A stretch of 5,183 bases of DNA from Oscillospiraceae bacterium (GCA_003517915.1 DOZQ01000188.1:1-5183), one strand, 5' to 3'. Shown: positions 1-5,183, numbered from the stretch's first letter. Program-made: numbers and translations. Notes: a model not told the origin generated them from the sequence alone.

Positions 1-113
1 TCAACTATTTGTTCGGCCAAGTCTCATCCCTCTTTGATTATAATATTTACAGGATTACAGCATTATAGCATAAATTCGTGAACAAATAAAGGGTAATAAT
101 CATACCTCAGGGA

Positions 114-833
114 TTATCCCATGTTCCCGGTCAAAAAAAGCGTCAGGGCCACCGCCGTGACGGCGGCGGTTTCACAGCGCAAAATCCGTTTGCCCATGGT
201 GACGGTTTTTATTCCCTCTTTCTCAGACGCGGCGACCTCGGCTGGCTCAAATCCGCCCTCGGGGCCGATTATCAGCGCCGCCGCGCGTTCCTCCCCGCGC
301 AAAACGCCGGAGAGCGGCTCGGCGGTTCCCTCATAGAACAAAAGCGTCCGCTCAAAGCTCGAAGCCTCTTTTACCGCCGCGTCAAACCGGACAAGCTCCC
401 TCACCTGAGGGATTATGCCGCGCCCGCTTTGCATGGCGGCCTCTTTAGCGATTTTTTGCAGCCGGATCCTCTTTTTTAAAAAGTTGTCCGGCCTTGAGAC
501 ACATCTGGAGCTGAGCACCGGGACTATCTCATAAATGCCAAGCTCGACCGCCCTTTTTATAATATCCTCAAGCTTTTCGCCTTTGGGAAGGCACTGAAAA
601 AGGGTAAGCTTGGTTTTCGGTTCGGTATCATTCTGCCGGATATCAAGGCAGCGCAGGGTCACATTGCCGGAGTCCGCGCCGGTTATCTCGCAAAAATAGT
701 CGGTACCCTGTCCGTCACAGAGGATCAGCTTTTCGCCCGGCTGCATACGCAGCGAGCGCAGGATATGCCGGGCGTCCTCCCCCGTGATTACGGGCGAGTC
801 GGGATTTATATCAGATAAAAAAAATCGCGGCAT
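114..833 (-). CDS. rsmE: 16S rRNA (uracil(1498)-N3)-methyltransferase RsmE
   Basis: Cytoplasmic SPOUT-family methyltransferase that uses S-adenosylmethionine to methylate N3 of U1498 in 16S rRNA, in helix 44 of the assembled 30S subunit. It is 239 residues from the chosen ATG, normal for the family. The N-terminal PUA-like part starts MPRFFLSD and includes the HILRSLRM segment (about 23-30). The C-terminal trefoil-knot domain shows QCLPKGEKLE (80-89), KEAAMQSGRG (130-139), the cofactor loop IIGPEGGF (188-195) and RILRCETA (216-223). The reading frame runs back to a TTG at 851, but GGGAGGAG at 838-845 sits just before the ATG at 831-833, so that ATG is the start. The upstream neighbour is a tRNA-modifying enzyme, separated by a palindromic element. 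I see no clear promoter of its own and no terminator after the stop. Assignment is secure from the motifs. Confidence 0.96.
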   Translation of the reverse strand: MPRFFLSDINPDSPVITGEDARHILRSLRMQPGEKLILCDGQGTDYFCEITGADSGNVTLRCLDIRQNDTEPKTKLTLFQCLPKGEKLEDIIKRAVELGIYEIVPVLSSRCVSRPDNFLKKRIRLQKIAKEAAMQSGRGIIPQVRELVRFDAAVKEASSFERTLLFYEGTAEPLSGVLRGEERAAALIIGPEGGFEPAEVAASEKEGIKTVTMGKRILRCETAAVTAVALTLFLTGNMG

Positions 834-837
834 TAAT

Positions 838-845
838 CTCCTCCC
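838..845 (-). promoter_or_regulatory. Shine-Dalgarno sequence that fixes the rsmE start
   Basis: GGGAGGAG on the minus strand; its GGAGG core ends 6 bases before the ATG at 831-833. The upstream TTG at 849-851 would place this sequence inside the coding region and has no such site of its own. Confidence 0.85.
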
Positions 846-852
846 TTTCAAG

Positions 853-980
853 CGCCGAGCTCCCGAGCCCGAAAAAATGACAGAATCTCAGAAATTCTCG
901 AAAAAGAGTTTGGCAAAGCCAAACCCGGGAATTTTAGAGATGTAGGAACTTTTTTCGGAGCAGCGAGGGTTATCGAGGCG
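853..980. repeat. Long imperfect palindrome, possible MITE-like element
   Basis: Nested inverted repeats fill almost the whole gap between the ttcA-like stop and the rsmE ribosome binding site. The innermost is a perfect hairpin, GTTTGGC (908-914) with GCCAAAC (918-924) and an AAA loop. Around it, 885-900 pairs with 926-941 at 15 of 16 positions when read as plus-strand RNA, two of them G-U. Outside that, CCGAAAAAA (869-877) pairs exactly with TTTTTTCGG (950-958). CGCC (853-856) and GGCG (977-980) could be the outer ends. This nesting is typical of small non-autonomous palindromic elements. I cannot see a target-site duplication or a second copy in this window. It could instead be a large structured leader of rsmE, or a processing or termination signal. 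Folding potential is seen directly; mobility is inference. Confidence 0.5.
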
Positions 981-986
981 TGACGG

Positions 987-1697
987 TTACCAGCCATCTA
1001 TGCCCGAGCGTTGCAGAGCCCCGACGGTTTTGGCGCGCAGGTCGTCATAATCGGTCTCAAGCCGTGAAAGCAGCTCACTCACCCGCCGGCGTTCGGTTTC
1101 GCCGTCGACCGGACACGCGCTTTTTACCACCGGCAGACCAAGGCGGCTGACAGCGTTTACAATCTCTCTTTCGCGGGCAAAAATCATCGGGCGGATCATG
1201 GTCAGATCTCTTCTGGAAAGATAACTGACCGGCGAAAAGCAGCCGATTTTGCCGCCGTTTAAAAGGTTCATATAAAAGGTTTCGGCGGCATCGTCCAGAT
1301 GATGCCCCAAGGCTATTTTATTGCAGCCGGCGTTTTTCGCCAGGCCGTGCAGAATCCCCCGGCGCATTTTGGCGCACAAGCTGCAGGGATTCTTCTCTTT
1401 TCTAATCTCGAAAACTATCTCCCACAAATCGGTGCACTCAACATGATAGGGAACGCGCAGCCGCTGACACAGTTCTTTTATAGGAGAATAGTCGGCGGGT
1501 TTACCGAAAAAGCGCGGATCCAGCGTGAAGGCATAAAGCGAATAAGAAGCCGGGTAAAACCGGCGGAGCTCCGCGAGCGCACAGAGCAGGGCGACCGAAT
1601 CCTTGCCGCCCGAAACTCCGACCGCGATTTTGTCGCCGTCTTTTATCATGCCGTATTTTTGCATGGCTCCACGCATTTTACTCATCAGCAGCCGCAT
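987..1697 (-). CDS. ttcA: TtcA-family tRNA 2-thiocytidine biosynthesis protein (short form)
   Basis: ATP-dependent PP-loop enzyme, likely thiolating C2 of cytidine 32 in some tRNAs using a [4Fe-4S] cluster. It is 236 residues from the chosen ATG, clearly shorter than the roughly 310 of the E. coli enzyme. Visible motifs are the PP-loop SGGKDS (29-34), the cluster-binding pair in NPCSLCAKMRRGIL (Cys105, Cys108), KIALGHHLDDAAET (127-140), NGGKIG (147-152), IRPMIFAREREI (168-179), and one Cys (Cys195) in SACPVDG where the third cluster ligand is expected. TilS has no such CxxC pair, which argues against it. The frame extends to an ATG at 1718, but that has no ribosome binding site, whereas GGAGG at 1707-1711 lies 9 bases before the ATG at 1695-1697. 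It starts about 70 bases from the divergent small-RNA promoter. I see no convincing promoter of its own. The family is secure; exact substrate is inferred. Confidence 0.86.
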   Translation of the reverse strand: MRLLMSKMRGAMQKYGMIKDGDKIAVGVSGGKDSVALLCALAELRRFYPASYSLYAFTLDPRFFGKPADYSPIKELCQRLRVPYHVECTDLWEIVFEIRKEKNPCSLCAKMRRGILHGLAKNAGCNKIALGHHLDDAAETFYMNLLNGGKIGCFSPVSYLSRRDLTMIRPMIFAREREIVNAVSRLGLPVVKSACPVDGETERRRVSELLSRLETDYDDLRAKTVGALQRSGIDGW

Positions 1698-1706
1698 GAA
1701 GAATAT

Positions 1707-1711
1707 CCTCC
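1707..1711 (-). promoter_or_regulatory. Shine-Dalgarno sequence that fixes the ttcA-like start
   Basis: GGAGG on the minus strand, 9 bases before the ATG at 1695-1697. It lies inside the first codons of the longer frame beginning at 1718, so the shorter protein is preferred. Confidence 0.75.
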
Positions 1712-1765
1712 GAATCATCGTTCGTTATGTCAAGAGAGGTTTAAAACGGGTTTTGCAGATGACAA

Positions 1766-1794
1766 TTGACATCCGCCGGGCACCCGTATATAAT
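1766..1794 (+). promoter_or_regulatory. Perfect-consensus sigma-A promoter of the small RNA
   Basis: TTGACA (1766-1771), a 17-base spacer and TATAAT (1789-1794) match the housekeeping consensus in all 12 positions with ideal spacing, so strong transcription is expected from about 1801. No conventional plus-strand gene lies downstream, so the product should be the short RNA below. The -35 box lies in an imperfect palindrome, GATG-A-CAATTG-A-CATC (1758-1773). The spacer holds CGGG-CA-CCCG (1777-1786). Either could be an operator, which is inference. Confidence 0.85.
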
Positions 1795-1800
1795 AAAAAC

Positions 1801-1886
1801 AGAGGGCAGTACCGCTATTAGACGGTTAGCCCATGTGAATCAAAAAATGATCCGACCCGTTAGACTGGGAGGCGGATCATTTTTTT
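1801..1886 (+). ncRNA. Predicted small RNA of about 86 nt, possible antisense RNA
   Basis: Defined by the perfect promoter just upstream and the strong terminator at its end; no ORF of useful length with a ribosome binding site lies in it. Hairpin 1 has stem GGGC (1804-1807)/GCCC (1829-1832), a small internal loop, then ACCG (1811-1814)/CGGT (1823-1826), with loop CTATTAGA. Hairpin 2 is the terminator. Both loops carry TTAGAC (1818-1823 and 1860-1865), so the RNA may show the same six bases twice. Its last 45 or so bases are fully complementary to the 3' end of the convergent transcript carrying the 27-codon ORF, including that ORF's last codons. I do not recognise a known RNA family. An antisense RNA of a type I toxin-antitoxin pair or a trans-acting regulator are the main options. 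Confidence 0.62.
1842..1886. terminator. Bidirectional intrinsic terminator shared by convergent transcripts
   Basis: AAAAAATGATCCG (1842-1854) pairs perfectly with CGGATCATTTTTT (1873-1885), a 13-bp stem with an 18-base loop that has an inner CCC/GGG. The arms begin with A-runs and end with T-runs on both strands, so it can stop transcription either way: the small RNA on plus, and the 27-codon ORF transcript (or leuD read-through) on minus. The TGA of the small ORF (1877-1879) is inside the stem. Confidence 0.9.
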
Positions 1887-1960
1887 ATGTTTCTAAGGAC
1901 TTCTTCGAGCTTTGCTAATATTAGCATTAACAATTCAGCGATATCTTCCTCTTTTTTCAT
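1877..1960 (-). CDS. 27-residue small protein, unrecognised
   Basis: Small ORF starting MKKEEDIAELL and ending VLRNIKK, then TGA inside the shared terminator. AAAGGAAG (1970-1977) is a good ribosome binding site 9 bases before the ATG. The peptide has six acidic and six basic residues and is predicted to be one helix. Ile7, Leu11, Ile14, Leu18, Val21 and Ile25 follow 4-3-4-3-4 spacing like the core of a short coiled coil, and its middle is rich in Leu, Ile and Met. It is amphipathic and not clearly a membrane span, unlike Fst, TxpA or BsrG toxins, and I know no family for it. It may come from its own promoter at the leuD stop, or ride as a fourth gene of the leu operon 154 bases after leuD. 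The convergent small RNA suggests a type I toxin or RNA-controlled peptide; this is inference. Confidence 0.6.
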   Translation of the reverse strand: MKKEEDIAELLMLILAKLEEVLRNIKK

Positions 1961-1966
1961 AAACAA

Positions 1967-2026
1967 CCACTTCCTTTCACTTTTAATCAGTAGCTTGACT
2001 GAAAGAGTGATTCTTTAAGAAAGTGG
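1967..2026 (-). promoter_or_regulatory. Leader stem that can hide the small ORF's ribosome binding site
   Basis: In minus-strand RNA, CCACUUUCUU (2026 to 2017) can pair over 10 bp with AAGGAAGUGG (1976 to 1967), which contains the ribosome binding site of the 27-codon ORF. The one non-Watson-Crick pair is G-U only in RNA of this strand and would be C-A in the other. A second stretch, CACUCUUUC (2010 to 2002), can partly pair with the same GAAAG region, so two alternative folds are possible. Similar occlusion of the ribosome binding site is known in type I toxin mRNAs. Confidence 0.5.
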
Positions 2027-2062
2027 ACTGACCTGCCCTTTGCCTTAAACGATTATACTGCC

Positions 2063-2085
2063 CTCCGGGACAAAAAATGTCCGAG
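2063..2085 (-). promoter_or_regulatory. 5'-terminal stem-loop of the predicted small-ORF mRNA
   Basis: CUCGGACA and UGUCC-CG-GAG form an 8-bp stem with a two-base bulge and an all-U loop in minus-strand RNA, beginning within a few bases of the start site expected from the promoter at 2089-2118. Such 5' stems often protect short mRNAs. It could instead be a weak 3' stem of the leu operon, but the U-run is in the loop and not after the stem, so it is not a normal terminator. Confidence 0.4.
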
Positions 2086-2088
2086 TAT

Positions 2089-2118
2089 ATTTTACCGCTT
2101 TACGGTGTGAATTGTCAA
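2089..2118 (-). promoter_or_regulatory. Probable promoter for the 27-codon ORF, overlapping the leuD stop
   Basis: TTGACA (2113-2118) overlaps the TGA of leuD; an 18-base spacer leads to TAAAAT (2089-2094), five of six consensus. Expected start is near 2082, giving a leader of about 120 bases and a transcript of about 240 bases ending at the shared terminator. The spacer contains ACCG-CTTTA-CGGT (2094-2106, plus orientation), the same dyad type seen in hairpin 1 of the small RNA (1811-1826). A TATAAT also occurs at 2052-2057 on this strand but lacks a good -35. Confidence 0.6.
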
Positions 2119-2594
2119 TCGTTAGAAGCTAAAAGCCCGCCCCTTGCAATAATCTCCTTAATAAACGGCGGGAAGGGCTCGGCCTTGTATTTTTTGCCGG
2201 AGGTTTTGTTTTCTATAATCCCGGAGTCGAAATCGACATAAAGCTCGTCCCCGTTTTTTATATCCGCCGCCGCCTCGGGGCACTCCAGAATCGGCAGGCC
2301 GATGTTGATGGCGTTGCGGTAGAAAATCCGGGCAAATCCCGCCGCGATAACGCAGGATATCCCCGACGCCTTTATGGCTATAGGCGCGTGCTCCCGCGAG
2401 GAGCCGCAGCCGAAATTCTTATCCGCGACTATCATATCGCCCGGCTTTACCTTTTTGACAAAATCCCCGTCTATATCCTCCATGCAGTGGGCCGCAAGCT
2501 CCGCGTGCGACGAGGTGGTCAGATATCTGGCCGGGATTATAACGTCGGTGTCGACGTTTGAACCGTATTTATGCGCTTTTCCCTGAGCGTTCAT
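2115..2594 (-). CDS. leuD: 3-isopropylmalate/citramalate dehydratase small subunit LeuD
   Basis: Small (swivel-domain) subunit of isopropylmalate isomerase, partner of LeuC in the cytoplasm. The complex isomerises 2-isopropylmalate to 3-isopropylmalate and also converts citramalate through citraconate to beta-methylmalate. The protein is 159 residues, the short type of archaea and clostridia; the E. coli enzyme is about 200. Family motifs are [15 protein letters not shown] (11-25) and [12 protein letters not shown] (60-71), the substrate-contacting loop, followed by the [19 protein letters not shown] region. Its ATG overlaps the leuC TGA as ATGA, so translation is probably coupled; a modest AGGGG lies 9 bases upstream. 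It is the last conventional gene of the cimA-leuC-leuD operon, and the next promoter's -35 box sits on its stop codon. Assignment is secure; substrate preference is not visible from sequence. Confidence 0.95.
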   Translation of the reverse strand: MNAQGKAHKYGSNVDTDVIIPARYLTTSSHAELAAHCMEDIDGDFVKKVKPGDMIVADKNFGCGSSREHAPIAIKASGISCVIAAGFARIFYRNAINIGLPILECPEAAADIKNGDELYVDFDSGIIENKTSGKKYKAEPFPPFIKEIIARGGLLASND

Positions 2595-3877
2595 TCTGCA
2601 TTTCCCCTTTCGGCGGTTTCAATTTTATCGGGATCGGTGATATAACCGGTCAGCGCGCTTGCCGCCGCCACCGCCGGGGAGGCCAGATAGACCTCAGATT
2701 CCACATGTCCCATGCGTCCGACAAAGTTGCGGTTGGTGGTCGCGACCGCCCGCTCACCCGCCGCTAAAATCCCCATATGCCCGCCAAGGCATGGGCCGCA
2801 GGTGGGGGTGCTGACCGCCGCGCCGGCCTTTACGAATATCTCGAGCAGACCCTCTTTCATCGCGTCGAGATATATCTGCTGGGTCGCGGGGATTACTATG
2901 CATCTCACCCCGGAGCTTACCCGACGACCGTCTAAAATCCGGGCCGCAATTCTTAAATCCTCCATGCGTCCGTTGGTGCACGAGCCGATGACCGACTGGT
3001 CTATTTTTATACCGCCGCATTCTTCGGCGGTTTTTGTATTTTCGGGCAGGTGCGGCAGCGCGACGGTAGGCTTCAAAGCCGAAAGATCTATTTCCACGGT
3101 TTTTTCATATTCCGCGTCCGGGTCGGCGGCGAATATTACGGGCGTTCTTTTGAAACGGCCCTTGCCGTATTCCAGGGTGATTTCATCCACGGGGAAAATC
3201 CCGTTTTTCGCGCCCGCTTCAATCGCCATATTCGCGACGCACAGCCGGTCGTCCATTGAAAGCGATTTTATGCCCTCGCCGGTGAATTCCAGCGAGCGGT
3301 AGTTGGCTCCGTCCACCCCGATAAGCCCTATAAGATGCAAAATTATATCCTTGCCGCAGACATAGCCGCGCGGCTTGCCCTTAAGCACGACTTTTATGGC
3401 CGAGGGAACCTTGAACCAGGCCGTGCCGTCAGCCATGCCGGCCGCAAGATCGGTCGAGCCCACGCCGGTGGAAAAAGCGCCAAGCGCACCGTAGGTGCAG
3501 GTGTGCGAATCCGCGCCGATTACGCAGTCTCCCGGCACGACCAGTCCCTTTTCGGGGAGCAGGGCATGCTCGACCCCCATTTCGCCGACGTCGTAGAAAT
3601 TCTCTATGCCTTGTTTTTTCGCGAATTCCCGCACCCTTTTGCACTGTTCGGCCGCTTTTATGTCCTTGTTCGGCGTGAAATGATCCATCACCAGCGTCAC
3701 TCGGGATTTGTCAAATACCCCGGTTTTTCCGCTTTTTTCGAATTCGCCTATCGCCACGGGGGCGGTGATATCGTTGCCCAGCGTCAAATCCAGCCCGGCC
3801 TCAATAAGCTGCCCGGCCTTTACCTCGTCAAGGCCGGCGTGCGCGGCCAAAATCTTCTGCGTCATTGTCATTGCCAT
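2591..3877 (-). CDS. leuC: 3-isopropylmalate/citramalate dehydratase large subunit LeuC
   Basis: Large subunit of the aconitase-family isomerase, holding the [4Fe-4S] cluster. It is 428 residues, the short archaeal/clostridial LeuC-HacA type; the E. coli protein is about 466. Landmarks are DHFTPNKD (65-72), [12 protein letters not shown] (122-133), VIGSCTNGR with cluster ligand Cys300, and [14 protein letters not shown] with ligands Cys360 and Cys363, so all three are present. [10 protein letters not shown] (382-391) is the C-terminal substrate region. The ATG at 3877 is chosen because GGAG (3884-3887) precedes it by 6 bases; in-frame Met codons at residues 3 and 5 are less well placed. It follows cimA by 45 bases and overlaps leuD by 4, so one mRNA is likely. 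In this context it probably serves both the citramalate (isoleucine) and isopropylmalate (leucine) routes; that dual use is inference. Confidence 0.96.
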   Translation of the reverse strand: MAMTMTQKILAAHAGLDEVKAGQLIEAGLDLTLGNDITAPVAIGEFEKSGKTGVFDKSRVTLVMDHFTPNKDIKAAEQCKRVREFAKKQGIENFYDVGEMGVEHALLPEKGLVVPGDCVIGADSHTCTYGALGAFSTGVGSTDLAAGMADGTAWFKVPSAIKVVLKGKPRGYVCGKDIILHLIGLIGVDGANYRSLEFTGEGIKSLSMDDRLCVANMAIEAGAKNGIFPVDEITLEYGKGRFKRTPVIFAADPDAEYEKTVEIDLSALKPTVALPHLPENTKTAEECGGIKIDQSVIGSCTNGRMEDLRIAARILDGRRVSSGVRCIVIPATQQIYLDAMKEGLLEIFVKAGAAVSTPTCGPCLGGHMGILAAGERAVATTNRNFVGRMGHVESEVYLASPAVAAASALTGYITDPDKIETAERGNAE

Positions 3878-3892
3878 ACGGTTCTCCGTTCT

Positions 3893-3906
3893 GCCGCTAA
3901 CGCGGC
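3893..3906. other. Small GC hairpin between cimA and leuC
   Basis: GCCGC-TAAC-GCGGC is a perfect 5-bp stem with a 4-base loop just before the leuC ribosome binding site. On minus-strand mRNA it has no U-run after it, so it should not stop the operon; it could affect mRNA stability or leuC translation. On the plus strand it is followed by a broken T-run and might weakly stop antisense transcription. Confidence 0.4.
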
Positions 3907-3922
3907 GGTTTTATTTATTGGA

Positions 3923-5183
3923 TTATTTTACACAGTTCAATCTGTATTCAATCGAATCCACCAGCGCAATCCAGCTGGCCTCTATAACGTCGCTCGAAAC
4001 GCCCACAGTCGTCCAGATATTGTCCCCGTCCGCCGAGGTGATAAGCACCCGCACAACAGCTCCGGTCGCCTGCTTCGGATCCATCACCCTGACCTTATAG
4101 TCAATGAGATGAACCTTTTCAAGCTGCGGATAAAACGGCAGCAGCGCGTTTCTAAGCGCCAAATCCAGCGCGTTTACCGGGCCGTCGCCGTCGGCGGCCG
4201 CTATGCGCGTCTGGCCACCCGCCTTGATTTTCAGCGTCGCGGTTGCCGAATGCCCGTCTTCATACGGATTTTCATCCAGCACCCTGTAGCTGACCAGCTC
4301 GAACGATGGTGTGACAGTCTCAAGCTCACGGCGCACGAGCAGCTCGAAGCTGGCCTCGGCCCCCTCAAACTGATATCCCAGATGCTCAAGGCGCTTGAGC
4401 TGTTTTATTATATCATAAACCTTAGGGGAGTCTCTGTCAATTTTATCGGTGAATTTTTGGATTTTCTCGGTAACCGCCGTGCGCCCCGACATCTCGGACA
4501 TGAGAAACCGGCGTTCGTTTCCCACCGTCTCCGGCTCGATATGCTCGAACGAAACCGAGTTTTTAAGCACCCCGTCGGCGTGCATCCCGGCCTTGTGCGC
4601 GAAGGCGCTCAGACCCACATACGGCTCGTTTTTCCTAAGCGAGATGTTGGCGGTTTCGGCTATGCTCCTGGCAGTGCCGGTCAGCAGCCGCATGTTTTCC
4701 TTCGGGATACAGGCATAGCCGCACTTTAGCTGCAAATTCGGGATTATCGCGGACAGGCTCGCGTTGCCGCAGCGCTCACCGAAGCCCAAAAAGGTGCCCT
4801 GCACATGTGAGACGCCCGCCTTCACCGCCATAATCGAGTTTGCGACCGCCATGCCGCCGTCGTTATGGCAGTGAATGCCTGTCACCGTGTTCGGAAAAAG
4901 CGACGCGATATGCCTTACCGCCTCGGCTGTCTCGTCGGGGAACATGCCGCCGTTGGTGTCGCACAGCGCGGCGCAGCGGGCTCCGCCCTTTACCGCGGCC
5001 CGCACCGCCGAAACCGCGTAATCGGGATTTCGCTTGTAGCCGTCGAAAAAATGCTCGGCGTCAAAGATAACAAGACGGTCGTTTTCGGCGAAATAACGGC
5101 AGATTTCTTCAATCATTTTGAGATTTTCGTCAAGCGAGGCTCCCAAAATCTCGGTCACGTGCATATCCCAGCATTTGCCGAAA
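3923..5183 (-). CDS. cimA: (R)-citramalate synthase, 5' end cut by window edge
   Basis: Condenses pyruvate and acetyl-CoA to (R)-citramalate, the first step of the threonine-independent route to isoleucine. The frame stays open to the window edge: FGKCWD comes before the Met at 5164, which is therefore internal. About 419 residues are present, and 100 or so are missing against the usual 520-540. Numbering from that Met: IFDAEHFFDGYKRNPDYA (33-50) is characteristic of the clostridial/Geobacter CimA group. GIHCHNDGG has metal ligands His98 and His100, and GFGERCGNA adds Asn134. SAFAHKAGMHADGV (186-199) follows. From about 285 the C-terminal LeuA-type regulatory domain binds the end product, probably isoleucine, for feedback control. 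2-Isopropylmalate or homocitrate synthase is a less likely reading because of the FDAEHFFDG signature and the C-terminal form. Neighbours leuC and leuD supply the next steps; no terminator separates them. Confidence 0.92.
   Translation of the reverse strand, partial: FGKCWDMHVTEILGASLDENLKMIEEICRYFAENDRLVIFDAEHFFDGYKRNPDYAVSAVRAAVKGGARCAALCDTNGGMFPDETAEAVRHIASLFPNTVTGIHCHNDGGMAVANSIMAVKAGVSHVQGTFLGFGERCGNASLSAIIPNLQLKCGYACIPKENMRLLTGTARSIAETANISLRKNEPYVGLSAFAHKAGMHADGVLKNSVSFEHIEPETVGNERRFLMSEMSGRTAVTEKIQKFTDKIDRDSPKVYDIIKQLKRLEHLGYQFEGAEASFELLVRRELETVTPSFELVSYRVLDENPYEDGHSATATLKIKAGGQTRIAAADGDGPVNALDLALRNALLPFYPQLEKVHLIDYKVRVMDPKQATGAVVRVLITSADGDNIWTTVGVSSDVIEASWIALVDSIEYRLNCVK

Noticed and set aside
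1..113. AT-rich stretch with TATAAT-like words on both strands and an inverted repeat ATTTGTTC (7-14)/GAACAAAT (80-87)
   Set aside because: No matching -35 boxes, no gene downstream in the window, and the repeat arms are 65 bases apart, so neither promoter nor terminator can be supported.
110..120. GGGAT-T-ATCCC palindrome at the rsmE stop codon
   Set aside because: Too short, with a one-base loop and no U-run; not a credible terminator.
1299..1769. 156-codon open frame on the plus strand
   Set aside because: It is antisense to the ttcA-like gene and extends into its upstream region. It has no ribosome binding site or known motif.
1801..1886. Riboswitch or attenuator controlling a downstream gene
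   Set aside because: There is no plus-strand gene after the terminator; the next genes are on the minus strand.
2051..2085. Intrinsic terminator for leuCD at 2063-2085
   Set aside because: The U-run is in the loop rather than after the stem; the strong terminator at 1842-1885 is the more likely end for read-through.
2712..3302. 196-codon open frame on the plus strand
   Set aside because: Shadow of leuC; it is rich in Ser, Pro and Arg with no domain.
3335..4729. 464-codon open frame on the plus strand
   Set aside because: It runs antisense through leuC and cimA, whose motifs are unmistakable. It has no recognisable domain, and its low-complexity basic translation is typical of the shadow of a GC-rich gene.

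Overview
The window reads as a chromosomal piece of an anaerobic, moderately GC-rich Firmicute of the Clostridia. This is an inference. It rests on the short two-subunit type of isopropylmalate isomerase, a clostridial-style citramalate synthase, a TtcA-family iron-sulfur tRNA thiolase, and strong GGAGG-type ribosome binding sites. Every conventional gene lies on the minus strand, so reading order runs from high to low coordinates.

Right part (5183 to 2115): an operon for branched-chain amino acid synthesis. It starts with a citramalate synthase (cimA) whose 5' end is cut by the window edge. leuC follows after a 45-base gap that holds a small GC hairpin, and leuD overlaps leuC by ATGA. Together these take pyruvate and acetyl-CoA to citramalate and then, through citraconate, to beta-methylmalate. 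That is the threonine-independent entry to isoleucine. LeuCD can serve leucine synthesis as well.

Middle (2114 to 1698, 417 bases without a conventional gene): this is the least ordinary part. On the plus strand, a promoter matching the sigma-A consensus perfectly (TTGACA-17-TATAAT) is followed after about 85 bases by a strong bidirectional intrinsic terminator, which predicts a small RNA of about 86 nt. On the minus strand, a second promoter-like sequence (TTGACA-18-TAAAAT) overlaps the leuD stop codon. It would drive a transcript of about 240 nt with a 5'-terminal stem-loop and a leader that can hide the Shine-Dalgarno sequence. That transcript carries a 27-codon ORF whose stop codon lies inside the same terminator. 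Two short convergent transcripts overlapping at a shared terminator, one coding for a tiny peptide, is the layout of type I toxin-antitoxin loci such as pAD1 par (Fst/RNAII) or txpA/RatA. The peptide is not recognisably a known toxin, so a regulatory small RNA beside an unrelated small protein remains possible.

Left part (1697 to 114): a short TtcA-family tRNA thiolation enzyme and rsmE, a 16S rRNA methyltransferase. They are separated by a 153-base gap almost filled by a long imperfect palindrome that looks like a MITE-type or other mobile palindromic repeat. For both genes the Shine-Dalgarno sequence places the start inside the longest possible reading frame. Positions 1-113 lie downstream of rsmE, and I see no gene there.
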